A stretch of 64,000 bases of DNA from Epiperipatus broadwayi (Eukaryota; Onychophora; Udeonychophora; Euonychophora; Peripatidae), in NCBI GenBank assembly GCA_028023455.1, contig JAQFVV010000452.1, forward strand, positions 1 through 64,000, written 5' to 3'. Shown here in pieces: positions 44,601 to 56,289 of this stretch (positions within the stretch are counted from its first letter, which is position 1; each line of letters opens with the position of its first letter). Below the pieces are notes generated by a model, which was given only the letters and a program-made list of their open reading frames with translations, made no database searches and was not told the origin of the DNA. Made by a program: the position numbers and the translations under genes.

Positions 44601-45259
44601 ATAAAAGCATTACTAGCAATATTATGTGATCTTTTTAATAAATGATTAGCATCTTAATATTGTACCCACCAAAGATGTATGTTCATGTCTATATATATCA
44701 TTCAGTAAATAAAAAAGCATATGAGAACCACTAGTGTGAATTCCAGTATGTAATTATCTAATGCTTGATAGATAACTCATTCACACACATACTAATGTAT
44801 ATAATTAATTTATCATATTAAACTATTTTTATTGTCAAACTTATTTGAGTTGTTCGAATTAACTTGTCTCCACTTCCACATGCATATGCTTATTTTATTT
44901 AAGTTATAATGTAATTAATATATGTCTCATTGTCTTTTTTACCCTGCTAGTGGGCTGGTCTTAAGAATAAACTCTTGTGTGCCATCATTATTATGTTATT
45001 CATTTGGTGTTTGATCTGGGGTGTAGGAAATGGGTTCGAACCCAGATTGGTCTCTGACCTAAATCGCAGGCTTGAGTGGGTTTGAATTATAGTTTGCTCA
45101 TGTTAGATGGACCAACATGTTTTGACTGGTACAATAGAAAGAAATGTTAAGCCCCAGTTATTTCTCAAACTTAAAACTGCAGCATGAAATCAAGTTTTCT
45201 TACCACTTTATAATTAACTATTCTGAGAAATTAACTTTCTGAAATCAGTGGACTTTATT
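41691..45259. other. AT-rich stretch without recognisable genes
   Basis: I see no gene or RNA. Patches at 42.0-42.2, 42.9-43.0, 43.95-44.15 and 44.95-45.15 kb are less AT-rich and may be old repeats. The patch near 45,030 contains a symmetric GGGTTCGAACCC that resembles a B box but lacks an A box. A 118-codon frame at 42,003-42,359 has no recognisable motif and is not called. Confidence 0.45.
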
Positions 45260-45279
45260 ATTGTCATCATTATTTAATG

Positions 45280-45430
45280 CCCTGTTAAACTATTGACTCA
45301 AATGTTTTATTGGCAAGTTCTGTTACATAACCATTTAAAATATCTGCCACATTTTCTTCTCATATGACATCAAAATCTTTGCCTCTAATCTTACATATTA
45401 AAATATTATTGCTTGCAATTTTTTGCATGT
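45280..45430 (-). repeat. Dispersed repeat with possible coding relic, copy 2
   Basis: Partner of 39,500-39,665. It shares CATCAAAATCTTTGCCTC and ATTAAAATATTATTGCTTGC, and on the minus strand reads through VADILNGYVTELANKTFESI. Lies immediately left of the mirror array. Confidence 0.45.
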
Positions 45431-45639
45431 ATATATATCTAGATGCAGGCTTGCCACATCTTTTGCCACAATTTGTTTTTTATTGCATGAGCACATTTTA
45501 CAGGTGTGTTAACTAATCTTGACATAATTAATAATTATAAGACATTTTCAAAAGTATATTACTGTGCTTTACATCCAAATCAATATATGCATAGAATGTA
45601 ATAGCTTTTTAAAACTTTTTATAATTCTGTAAATCACTA

Positions 45640-47360
45640 AAACATCACATGACCACCATTTCTTATGTTTACACAATCTGTTAAAACATAGCAATTGACT
45701 TCAAATAGTAGTTTCACCCAATGCAAATCATAGTAATCAATAAATGCTAAATTTTAGTATCAAAATTTGTATCTAGTTGCCTACTTTCCAAATATTAGAC
45801 TAATTTCTAGCATTTAACCACCTTTATTAGTGATGAGATAACTGCAACTAGATTTGTGAATTTAATGCAAACCTCCAGCAGCCATTTTTACCTTTATAGT
45901 TAACTATATGAGCCCAAAATGAAAACAATAATGTTATCAATTCAAGCTTATTCTCTTGTATAGTCATACATATCTGAATCGAGTTCAACACATTTGGTGT
46001 CAGGTTTTTCTATACTAAACCATTAAAACATCACATGACTACCATTTCTTATGCTTACACAATTTATTAAACAATAGTAATTCTCTTCAACAGTAGTTCT
46101 ACCCAATACAAAACATATTAATGAATGCTAGAAAGCTTTTGCATTAAAATGCCTATTTAGTGCCTACTTGTCCAATATTCCCAGACAAGTTCCTAGCTGG
46201 TGACTTTCATCAATGAGGAGCATTGAATTGAAAAACACCTCACTCAGATCTTTGGATCTAATGCAATCCTTTGACAGTCACCTTTTATCATTTTAGTTAA
46301 TTATAAAGCTATGAGATCAAAATGAAAACTCAATAATGTTTTCAATCCAAACTTATTCACTTATATTGTCATACAGTATTCATCATCCATTGAACAGGAT
46401 TGGTGTCAAACCACCAAAATATTATATGACCATTTCTTATGCTTCACAATCTGTTAAAAGAGCAGCAACTTTTGCCAAAGAGTAGTGCCACTCAGTACAT
46501 TTATAGTAATCTATGTATGCTAGAAAGTTCGGCATGAATGTTTGGAGAGAGTTGCAATTGTTATAACAGATTGTGCAAGCATAAGAAATGATATTAATAT
46601 GAAATTTTTGTGATTATTAAAAATGAAGACACCAAAATGTATAGATACTGAACTGGGTTCAGATTCATATGATTATACAAAAAATAAGCTTGTATTAAAA
46701 CATTTTTATTTTGTGCTCATAGATTTGTAGTTAATAATGTAAAAGATGACTGCTGGAGGATTGCATAAGGTTCAGAGATCTAGGTGCAATGCCCTCAGGT
46801 ACAAGATTTCTCACTGATGAAGGTCACAAGCTAAATATTAGTCTGAGAATATTGTATGACTAGGCACTAGATATAGATTTTGAAGCACAAACTATCTGAC
46901 ATCCATTGATTTCTACACCTTGTACTGAGTAAGACTACTGTTTGGAGAGGGTTGCTAATATTTTAACAGATTGCATAAGCATAAGAAATAGTGGTCATAT
47001 ACTGAAGATACCAAAATAATGCTGAATTGTTTTAGATCTGTTTGACTATACAAAAAAATAAGCTTAGATTGAAAATATTATTGCATTTTCTATTTTGAAC
47101 TCATGGCTTTATAGTTAACTAAAAGGTGGCTTATTGTAAGGTTGCATTAAACCTAAGGTCTAGGTGCAATATGATCTGAACCAAGGCTCCTCACTCATAA
47201 AATCCACAAGCTAGAAACTAGTCTGGGGATATTGGAAGGATTGCTACTAGATAGAGATTTGGATGGTCAAACTTTCTAGCACCCATTGATTTTTATAGTT
47301 TGCTCTGGATGGCACTACTATTTTGAGAGAGTTGCCACTATTTTAATTCTATAAATAATT
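45640..47360. repeat. Mirror-image array of ~400-bp units (about five)
   Basis: Units at about 45,640-46,022 and 46,023-46,420 face one way. A partial unit follows (46,421-46,510), and from about 46,540 two units (to about 47,010 and 47,350) face the other way. Each runs from ATCACATGACCACCATTTCT and TGCTTACACAATCTGTTAAA through the 'GTAGT.CCACTCAGTAC' segment, the hammerhead-like core, a CCTCCAGCAGCCA-type block and TTTTCAATCCAAGCTTATTC, to CATTTGGTGTCA. Units are clearly diverged from each other, so this is an old tandem-plus-inverted structure. It has no coding capacity and would give extensive RNA duplexes if transcribed. Confidence 0.8.
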
Positions 47361-47850
47361 AGATAGAGCAGTGTTTGAAAGCATACAAATGAATAAAATT
47401 AGTATAGGTATTTTCATACTTTTCACAAAAATAAATTTGATGTTTATTGCCTAATATCAGTAAAACTGTGAATAAAAGATTCTTACTTTCCAAAATATTA
47501 TTTATCTCCTAGAAAGATATGTTTATTTAAGTAATACCAAAATATTTCATCTTTAATATAATGGCATGTAGATAAACTTTTTGGCTTTTCAGCAGATAAA
47601 GATTCTGAATCATCTTTAATGTTCACATATAAAACCAATTTGCTAGTAATTGTCAGCCATTTTAAAGTTGTGAATATTGATAATACTTTTGAAAATATAA
47701 ATTTACTTATCTATATGCTTATAGAACAATCCTGATTGCTAACATTAGCCTTTGCTGTGAGATGAAACTTTTATCTAATGAAATGAATATTTTATAAATT
47801 ATTCAGTAACTACCATACCAATTAAATAAAGAAATTAAAACAGGCAAAAC

Positions 47851-47852
<2 letters not shown>

Positions 47853-47941
<89 letters not shown>
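47853..47941. repeat. (TA)n microsatellite, about 44 units
   Basis: Pure TA run inside the left arm of the fold-back. The matching site in the right arm has only about 11 units (48,546-48,570) and the 56.4-kb copy about 4, so it expanded after the arms formed. Confidence 0.95.
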
Positions 47942-47943
<2 letters not shown>

Positions 47944-48434
47944 CCACACACAGCAAGCTAGAGTAATCAATGGATACCAGAAGACTTGTGCATAAAATAT
48001 CCATCTAGAGCCTACTCATCCAATATCCCCGGACTAGTTTCTAACTTATGGCCTTCATCAGTGAGGAGCCTTGGATCTGAGAGCACTGCACCTAGATCTT
48101 AGGATTTAATGTAACCCTCCTGAAACCACCTTTTAACTCCATTTAACTACAAAACTATGAGTTTTACACTGACAACACCTTAATGTTTTCAATCCAAGCA
48201 CATCTGCTTATATAATCATATGGGTCTGAACCCAGTTCAGTACTCATACATTTTGGTGTACTTGGTTCTTTAATAACCATATCCACCACTACCCTATTAA
48301 GATTGAAAACATTAAGGTGTTTTCAGTTTAAGACTCATAGTTTTGTAGTTAAATGGAGTTAAAATGTGGTTGCTGGAGGGTTTGCATTAGATCCTAAGAT
48401 CTAGGTGCAGTGTTCTCAGATCCAAGGCTCCTCA

Positions 48435-48459
48435 CTGATGAAGGCCATAAGCCAGAAAC
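48435..48459 (+). ncRNA. Hammerhead-ribozyme-like core (best example)
   Basis: CTGATGA at 48,435-48,441, stem GGC/GCC at 48,443-48,445 and 48,451-48,453 with loop CATAA, then GAAA at 48,455-48,458. Upstream TCCTCA can pair with downstream TGGGGA (helix I). In the related 56.3-kb copy CTAGT after GAAA can pair with ACTAG (helix III). The junction at the expected cleavage site reads AGAT instead of an obvious UH after a closed helix III, so the fold may be imperfect or inactive. The motif is repeated in several copies with changes that keep the stem. The ribozyme call is inference. Confidence 0.4.
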
Positions 48460-48649
48460 TAGTCTGGGGATCTTGGATGAGTAGGTACTTGATGGGGATT
48501 TTATGAACAAGGCTTCTGGCCTCCATTGATTACTCTGCTTGCTGTGTGTAGCAATATATATATATATATATAGTGAGTTTTGCCTGTTTTAACAACAGTT
48601 ATACACAAGCATAAGAGGAGGTGGTCATGTGATGTTTATTGGTTTAAAT

Positions 48650-51600
48650 AAAGAAATGTTTGATGTTTTTCATATTCTGTATGTGTTTTGGAGTATGTCA
48701 GTCAGTCAGTATTAAACTCTTACATTTTTTGTGGTATGAACATACATTTTTTGTTATTATTTAGGCAGATAGGTGTCTACATTAATTTTTTAAGCCATCC
48801 ACCATCTCATTAAACTACAAAAAGAGCATTTCTATTATTTTCTTTTTAGCTATTTGTGAAAGTTATATCTAATTAAATATGCCTTGCATAAAAAATTCAG
48901 GATTATGATGCAAATACTTTAATGAAAGATTTCTTAGTACTAGTATAGTTTACTGTTTTATATTTTGCCTTGGTATGGTGAGAAAGTGCTCATCGTAAAC
49001 TTTTTGCTAAGTAGTTAAAAATTATTATGAAACGTTTTAGAAACACTTCTCTCACTGTAGTGACTTCTCATTCTATCAGAAGACAAGTTACATCACAAAT
49101 AAAAAATATAAAAAAGCCATTAAATAGATGAGATTTGTTATTAACTCAAGTTATACTTTACTACATTGAAACACTTCAAACAATATGATATAAAAAAAAA
49201 ATAATTTCTTGTGAGACCTCAAATAATTTTTTTTTGTAGATTAAAAGTAAAGCTGTCTGAATTTGATTATCCTAAATGTTAGTGAAGTCTCATCAATAGA
49301 TGCAGGACTACTAATTTATTTCAAAAATGAAATTTAACAGATTCTGATTTTATGTAGTTATAATCAAATAAAAGTCATAAAATATATCATTAATGGTTAT
49401 AAAATATATTCATAAAACACCAATATTGAAAGATTTAATAAAGCTGCTAATGATTTATGTCATTTACTATCAATATTTTTTATAATGCAGGTAATTTATA
49501 TCTTAAATAAATTACCCTACTGCTACTTTTTAATGCCAATTTGTGCACATCTCTATGAATATAATTTTTTTTTTTTGGTGAATAAACTTAACAGTGACTT
49601 TAATTATGTGAAAAAATATTGTTTTCCAAATATAACAGATATTTCTCAATGTGCATCCAACATTAATTTATTTATGAAGTATGCTATAGCTTTTTATTTA
49701 TTAAGAATAATTGTCAGCATATATTTATTTACACTATACTTGAAAGTCACTATTTTTTTTATTTAAAGTATATTCTTTATTTAAATAACAAAACTATATA
49801 GACTTTTTACAAATAATAGTTATGATTTAACAATATGCTTACAGAATAACAATTTTATTTGACATTTAACACCAAACACACTATTAAATAACAAAACATT
49901 AAAACTATACATTTAATGGCAATCAACAAATACAAGAGCCACAAGAACAAGAATATGAGACTTTTTTAATTTGCACATCTCAAATAAGGATTTTGCTTTA
50001 GCATGGTTGTGAATAGACTCAAAGATCTTGCAAATAATAAAAATTGGAATACATTTTAAATGATGTGATTAAAATAATGTGGAAAATCTATTTTAAAAAT
50101 AAACACTAAAAACAAACAAACAATCAAACAAAAATTAGGAGTAAGAGGCATGAAATCATCCTTGGACCCTATCTTTGGTCATATGGAAGATAATATTAAG
50201 AAATTAGGTTTAATGAAAAATACTTTAATACATTTTTTAAAATTAATAGTAAAAGGAACAAATATGTATAGTTTTAAAGGAGAATTTTTTAATAATTAGT
50301 GAAGAAAACAATCCCCCTGTTTAAAAATTTACTTGGATTGTTTTTTAAAGAACGTTCTACGATGCTGAAAAAAAGTTTAAAAGTGAAATGCTGGGAAACC
50401 CTTTATCTCCCTATATTGTTATAGAAAGATAATTAAAAACATTACGTTTATGCTTATAATATAAACTGAATTTAATTATATGTCTGATCTAAACTTTTAA
50501 GCAAGCAAAATGATTGATCTTATTTTTAAAAATCTAAAAAATGATAGTCATATAATCTCAATTATAGATTACATATTACTGCACATATGCATATACATAT
50601 TCACTCGGATCAACCTTCATATTTACACATACATTTTTTTTTTAAATATCTCTATGCTCTTTATACGTATTGCACATTTACACATGATAGATGCTTTAAT
50701 AATTATGCATCGGATGTTATATAAATATTATATCCTATTTAAAATTAAATATTTATTAAATACGTATTAATCCAATTGATTTTAAATGTATAATTCTTTA
50801 GGGATTGGCAATATTAAAGGAAAAGTATAATCATATTAAAAAAATGATGTAGATAATTTAAAAATACTTAAATCTAATAGTTTTGAACTCTTCCACTTTA
50901 TTTTAAAATATAATTTTCCATTTTCCCTAATGGTATAAATCATTGGAAGTAGAACTGCGTAATTGAAAACAATTGGATTATTATGTATTTAATAAACATT
51001 TTAATTCCATCTAGATTATAATAATTTTTATAATCTTTAGTGCATTACAATTTTTATACTGAATTTCAATAATATATTACAAATATGGATTTTACAGATT
51101 AATTAATTCTCTCACACATTTATATACATGTATTCCATTTTAACACGATTTAATAACAATTTCAAATATATATTGTAAAAACACAATAGTAATTATATAT
51201 ATATTAACACAAAACAGACTAATTATAGATATATTTTTTCACCAACATATTCCCTCTTATTATTTATGCTCAAAGTCAGTTTAACAAACAAAACAGAAAC
51301 ATTTTGATTATTACTGATATTAATACTATAAGTATTACGTTTGGCTATGATAAATAACAGCGCATGCCCTGACGGCTAGTAATAATATACATTAAACATT
51401 TTTATTACAATTAAATAATTATTATTATATATTAGTTTCATTTGCAGAGTTTTTTTGTTGTCCTTCAAATTTAATTTGCTTTTATGATTGCAATGTCAAT
51501 TTTCATAATAATACTCAAATTTAATTTAAGATGGCAACCAATTAAACGAATCAAGTTCATCTTTAGTATCATAAATAAAAATTCAGTAAGATAAATATTA

Positions 51601-53960
51601 TAAATACAAATAACCAATGATATCAGGCAAAGACATTGTCCAAAACCTTTATATTGGGATAGGAGTGTTAAGTCAAAAAATTAGAATATACCAACGCCAA
51701 CATAAAATAATTGTTAAAAAATAAAAGTAATATTATCTATCTTCCTTATTTGTAAATAAACTCTTGATATAATCAAAATATTACTAATTTGAATACTGGT
51801 TTGATCTTTTCAAAGCTCACTGAATTACTAAATAAATAAAGAAGAAACTACAATGATATATTCTCATCAAACTGTTTTCTATTATTTAATATAATTTAAG
51901 ATGCATGAATTAATATTTATAATACATTATACTAAGCAAGTTTTCAAACTCTACAGTATAATTTAAACTTTAAACGATAAGAAAATTATTGTAAGTAAAT
52001 TGCTAAACAGTTCTAATAATAACTGGTCATCTCATAATCCAAACAATCAACAGTATTTCCAAATTCAATTTTTTGATTTAAATAATACATTTAATAATAA
52101 CACAAGTTATAGAAGAAGTTTCTGAAATATTTAATAATTTAATAATAATTTATAACCATTATTATTCAAATTTAGCATAATAAACATCTCTGGAATTTAG
52201 GAGTTTATCTTAATACATTAAGTGGCTCAAACTTTTTGGCTATAAGAAACTTTTTCATATTTATTTCTCATGCATTTGTGATAATTTGGTATAAAATTAA
52301 GCTACAAAAAGATTAGGCAGAAATTGTTGATAAATAAATGAACATAAAGAGGGCTTATTAGATTTCACAGGATCTAAATTTTGCAATCTATGATAAATAT
52401 ATGCTTCTTTGTCATTTGCAATAAACATTTTAGACAAAATTTGTGTTGCAAACAATGAGATATGAGAAATATAGTATTTTAATAAATCAAAAAATATCTG
52501 CTAGACAGAACATAAACAGCAAAATCATTAACTTTTTATGAGATTTTTAACTAATAGAGACACTAATAAAGAATGTGAATGATTATGTTTTTTTTTTTTA
52601 CCTGTATCATTTTTAAAAATTTATTTCCAGATTTTTATTTAACCAACCTCAAAACAAAATACAATCAGGGTACCTCCAGCCCAAACCTATCTATAATAAA
52701 GATGCTTAGATGGCCACAGATATTATAATTTACTCACAAGGGAAGCTGGTCTTATTTGTTAAATTCTACGGAAAGCTGGATTTATCATGGTAATTTGAAA
52801 TTTTCTGATTTCAATGTGTTAAACAATGTTATATTACACAATGATAAAAATAACTATATATGTCAAATATCCATATTGCAGCTGCAACATTAAGTAAATC
52901 AATGGGTAGTAGTGAAGTTAATAAGATCCTGTATTTTCCCAATCAACACAAAAATATAGAATTATATTAGAGTTCAAGATACATAATACTACATCAAATA
53001 ATATTCTTGATAAATTTTAAAAAGTCAACATATGCTATTATATAATAAATATCAAGCAAGCTCAAGATAAAGTGATAGTGATAAATAGCAAATTTATACT
53101 TGCATTACAACAACTATGTTGATCTTCTTTCAGCATTACATACACTTAAGTTAAACAATAGATAAGAAAACCCTGTTCCAATTTCAGTGGTATTTTGTAA
53201 TATAATGTTTGAGGACAATATTAAAGTATCTCACTAAACTCTTTCAAAACCTTGCAAACAAACTTAAAACTAAATAGATCCATGTTTTATTATGATTTTT
53301 ATATTCTCTCAATAATTTCAGATCCTAAACATATAATCTCATTGCCCTTCATTGTTTTTGTCAACAAACTTTCCTATAAAAAATACACAAAAGACCTCCC
53401 TTTTTTCATACATTAGGCATTAAATGTACTCACTGCATTATTTTCTTATTGCAAAATGTTTATTTGCCTTTATATATTGTACCATTTGTTTATACGGTAC
53501 AAATATATTGGCATCCGGTAAGATATTTAAAAGCTAAAAAAAAAAAGTAAATTTAGTGATCTTTTAAAAGAAAAACATTTTTAGATTTTTTTCTGATTAG
53601 TATAATTTATTTTTTAAAAATAACGTACAATGAAAGTTAAAATTGTCGTTCATATTTTTTTTATGTAATTAAAAATAAAAGTTAAATTGGAAAGAATAAA
53701 TGACATGCAAATTACTGATCCAGATAAATTAAAAGAATTTCAAAAATAAAAAGATTGCAAGTAGAAAAATAAAAATTCCAAAAGTAAAAAGATTGTAATT
53801 GTAATTAGAAAAATCTTTTTAATAATTAAAGATGGCAGAATTATGCTAAAAAAAAAAAATAACTTTGTAACTTAAATTTAAGAGAAAGTGTAGAAGATTA
53901 TTATCTTATATGCTGATAAAAGAATAAACAAAAGATATGCACAGAAGTTTCAAAACTGGA
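48650..53960. other. Long AT-rich stretch without recognisable features
   Basis: The longest repeat-poor part of the window. No coding motif, SINE, fold-back or LTR was noticed. Open frames at 49,485-49,766 and 50,510-50,770 are Ile/Phe/Tyr-rich, low in complexity and motif-free. It could be intronic or regulatory DNA of the host. Confidence 0.5.
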
Positions 53961-53966
53961 TCGGGG

Positions 53967-53975
53967 TATAAAAGG
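53967..53975 (+). promoter_or_regulatory. TATA box (TATAAAAGG)
   Basis: Consensus TATA box flanked by G-rich sequence on both sides. The expected start of transcription is about 25-32 bases downstream, near 53,997, in a pyrimidine-rich TCTTCTCTATACC stretch. Confidence 0.5.
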
Positions 53976-54281
53976 AGGAGGACAACCTTGATCTAGGTCT
54001 TCTCTATACCTTCTAGTTACATGTCTGAAAGCTGGAGGTTTCCGTGAGCATAATCTGTGGCAGGAATATACGTCTGCACAGGTATGCCACTTGCAGTACC
54101 CAGTCATCAAGCAAGCAATGGAAACAGGCCCTGTGAAGACTGCTTTTTTGCAATAAAAGGGTCATGACAGCCATGTCTTTTCTCCGGTTATAGAATGGAA
54201 CAATAATGGAAGATGCAGGCAGGAGAGACCGATGGAAATTCTTAGGAGCTTGGAATCCCAAAAACACATACCAACTTACCG
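53967..54281 (+). CDS. Candidate first exon of a host gene with TATA promoter (coding 54206-54281)
   Basis: GGGGTATAAAAGGAGG at 53,963-53,978 is a textbook TATA box in otherwise AT-only surroundings, and the next 300 bases are the least AT-rich of the region. An ATG at 54,206 in strong context (A at -3, G at +4) opens MEDAGRRDRWKFLGAWNPKN, then TYQLT, up to a strong donor ACCG|GTAAGT at 54,281/54,282, leaving phase 1. An optional 5' UTR intron is possible from CACAG|GTATGC (54,081/54,082) to GGTTATAG (ends 54,193). The protein is not recognised; later exons would lie to the right, probably beyond the window. Alternative: an unrecognised mobile element promoter. Antisense frames here have no donor or acceptor logic. 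Confidence 0.4.
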
Positions 54282-55712
54282 GTAAGTTAAGAGTAACTTT
54301 TCCTAATTGTGACAAAGTTTGCAAACAATTATAAAAATTGATATCAAAATAATCCCGATCAAGACTTCAAATTTTATTCTGCAAGAGACTTTTATGTACC
54401 TAAGAACTATAATCATTGAACTGTGTTTTTTATTATTAATTAATTCATATCTAGATTAGTGTGTGTGTCATCTTTCCAATTAATTAAATCATAAAGTTTT
54501 TTTTATTTTTATTATTTATATTTTAATTTGTTAAAATAAAAAATCTTTTATTTCTAATACCCCTATTCATTGTGTGTTATTAATGATTATTAATAAATTT
54601 ATTAAAGTTAATTATGATTTGAAAATATAACTTACGTTATTATTAATTCTTATAGTTCTAAATTTATTACAATTTAGACATTATTATAATTCAAATAAAT
54701 TGCCAACGTTGTACTGAAACACAATCCTCCGGAGATTCCAAAATTTCAACATAGCTAAATAAATAAAAAAGGGATGTTAGCCAGTGGATTCTAATATAGA
54801 ATTCTGGCGCCTTTCAAATAAATTAAAAGATGGCTTACTTTATCCCATTATTTTAGTAGCTACATTAGTTAAAAGAATGTTGTGTGACCAGGAAAAATAA
54901 TTGCGTCCATTAAATCTTACTGAATTGTATGACAAAACAAATTTAATAGATAGGACGTAATTTGGTCACCGAGTACGAGTAGTTAACTCATTTTAAAACA
55001 CTAAATAAGTAGTGGACATTACAATATAAATCTGGTTAAAATTTGCCTCTATATATAAATGTGATTAAAATCAAATGGTTTTTCTTTTAAATTCTGATGT
55101 TGAGATAATACATATCTTTTCAGAAGAGAAGATGTCAAACATTCATTTGATAAACATTCAAAACATATAAGACACTGTGGAATAGGTTCAGTTTCTGTCC
55201 AGATTTCATGGGGAATCCATGCTTTATATAGTCAGGATCATATTGCCTAATTCTACTACCTTTACATTTTGATGTTGTTGGTTCATCTTAGTTCATATCT
55301 GGCAATGTGGCAATTTTTTTTTTTTTTTTTTGGAATAGCTACATCCAGCATGCTCTAAAAATCTCTTCATATTAAGGCTGTTGTTTTTTTTAATTTTAAA
55401 TGGCAATTAAAATAATAATAAAAAACAAATAAATATGACTTGAAATTAATCAGTTGTTAAATGTATAATGTTTTAAAATTTATTAGACTGCACTTTGCAG
55501 AACTAATAAAAGTCACTATAAAATTAACAAAACAAAGAACAACTTATAAATATTTTTAATATATCACGCTGGATATTACACTGCAAATAATCATTACAAA
55601 CAGATTTTATGATTGTACATACCACCACTATATAGGAAAAAAGAGTTGGGTAGAAAAAACATGAAATATTGCTGTTTTTCAACAAACTTTTACTTTTAAG
55701 CCAATAAACATC
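54282..55712. other. AT-rich stretch, possibly intronic
   Basis: No gene or repeat recognised. A T18 homopolymer lies near 55,314-55,331. If the candidate exon to the left is real, this is the start of its first large intron. Confidence 0.4.
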
Positions 55713-55987
55713 TGTCACATCTGACCCTGCCTTCAGAAGTGGACTATTCCAGATTCCTTGCCTGATTGGCTAGCACCCAGTTGCTATCCAATGGGATTAA
55801 AACCTTCACTGGGGTTTGCACACCGAATCCACATGTTTCCAGTAAGGTAGGGGATCTGTCTTTAAATAGTCAGCCTTTTGGAGGCAAGGCAGAGAGCAAT
55901 TACTTCTGTTAACCTCAATGACAGAATGTGCTCTCCATTAAACCTTCTGCTATCAGCAAAGATATTTATCTAGTCATTATTGTGACA
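55713..55987 (+). repeat. LTR of a Ty3/Gypsy-type element (solo or truncated)
   Basis: A 275-base unit with short terminal inverted repeats TGTCAC...GTGACA, a TATA-like TTTAAATAGTC near 55,861 and an ATTAAA polyA-like signal near 55,938, all in LTR order. It matches both arms of the composite at 30.4-31.5 kb. The 65 bases after it (to about 56,050) match the RT-flanking piece at 31,210-31,255 of that composite in the same relative strand, so this copy looks like a deleted version of the same composite and not a fresh solo LTR. Confidence 0.75.
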
Positions 55988-56049
55988 TCCACACAGTGAG
56001 GCAAGTCCACCTATGGACTGGAAACTGCTACATCTGAACTAGAACTGAC

Positions 56050-56285
56050 TCAAGGCAAGCTAACTATATAGCTGGAAGAGTCTTACCAGAACTCATGACA
56101 CAGGCTAATCATTATCCATACTCCACATGACTATTTCAGCATTGAAGTCTATCAACTGTATTTGTTCATTTGTTCAACTAATGTGTTTATATATTTTGTA
56201 CTAATAAAGTATACATATTAATTGCTGAATAGTTGTTCTTTTTGTATCTGTTGGTTTGGAAACGAACCTGCAAGCCTAACCAAAC
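56050..56285. other. Unassigned repeat-like stretch with AATAAAG
   Basis: Less AT-rich sequence between the LTR and the next repeat. It contains ACTAATAAAGTATACATATT (polyA-signal-like, near 56,200), then TTGGTTTGGAAACGAACCTG. It could be the 3' end of another retroelement; no coding was seen. Confidence 0.3.
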
Positions 56286-56289
56286 ACAA

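Larger units (their letters stand above)
47826..48640. repeat. Large fold-back of two units of the same family with a (TA)n insert
   Basis: The left unit (47,826-48,255) and right unit (48,275-48,640) are reverse complements: GCAAAACTCACTATA, CTAGAGTAATCAATGGATACC and CACCTTTTAACTCCATTTAA each find their partner on the other arm. The right unit has the best hammerhead-like core (48,435-48,459). The arms are much more alike than units in the neighbouring array, so this copy is younger. The left arm holds an ~88-base TA run absent at that length from the right arm. Confidence 0.88.

Noticed and set aside
45025-45070. Possible tRNA B box GGGTTCGAACCC
   Set aside because: No A box at a suitable distance; the symmetric string alone is not enough.
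47822-48004. 60-codon Tyr-Ile repeat frame on the minus strand
   Set aside because: Translation of the TA microsatellite inside a fold-back arm.
54013-54324. 103-codon minus-strand frame containing LLPASSIIVPFYNRRKD, loosely like a family-2 glycosyltransferase segment
   Set aside because: Only one short resemblance, no further domain, and the plus strand offers a better explanation with TATA box, ATG and splice donor.
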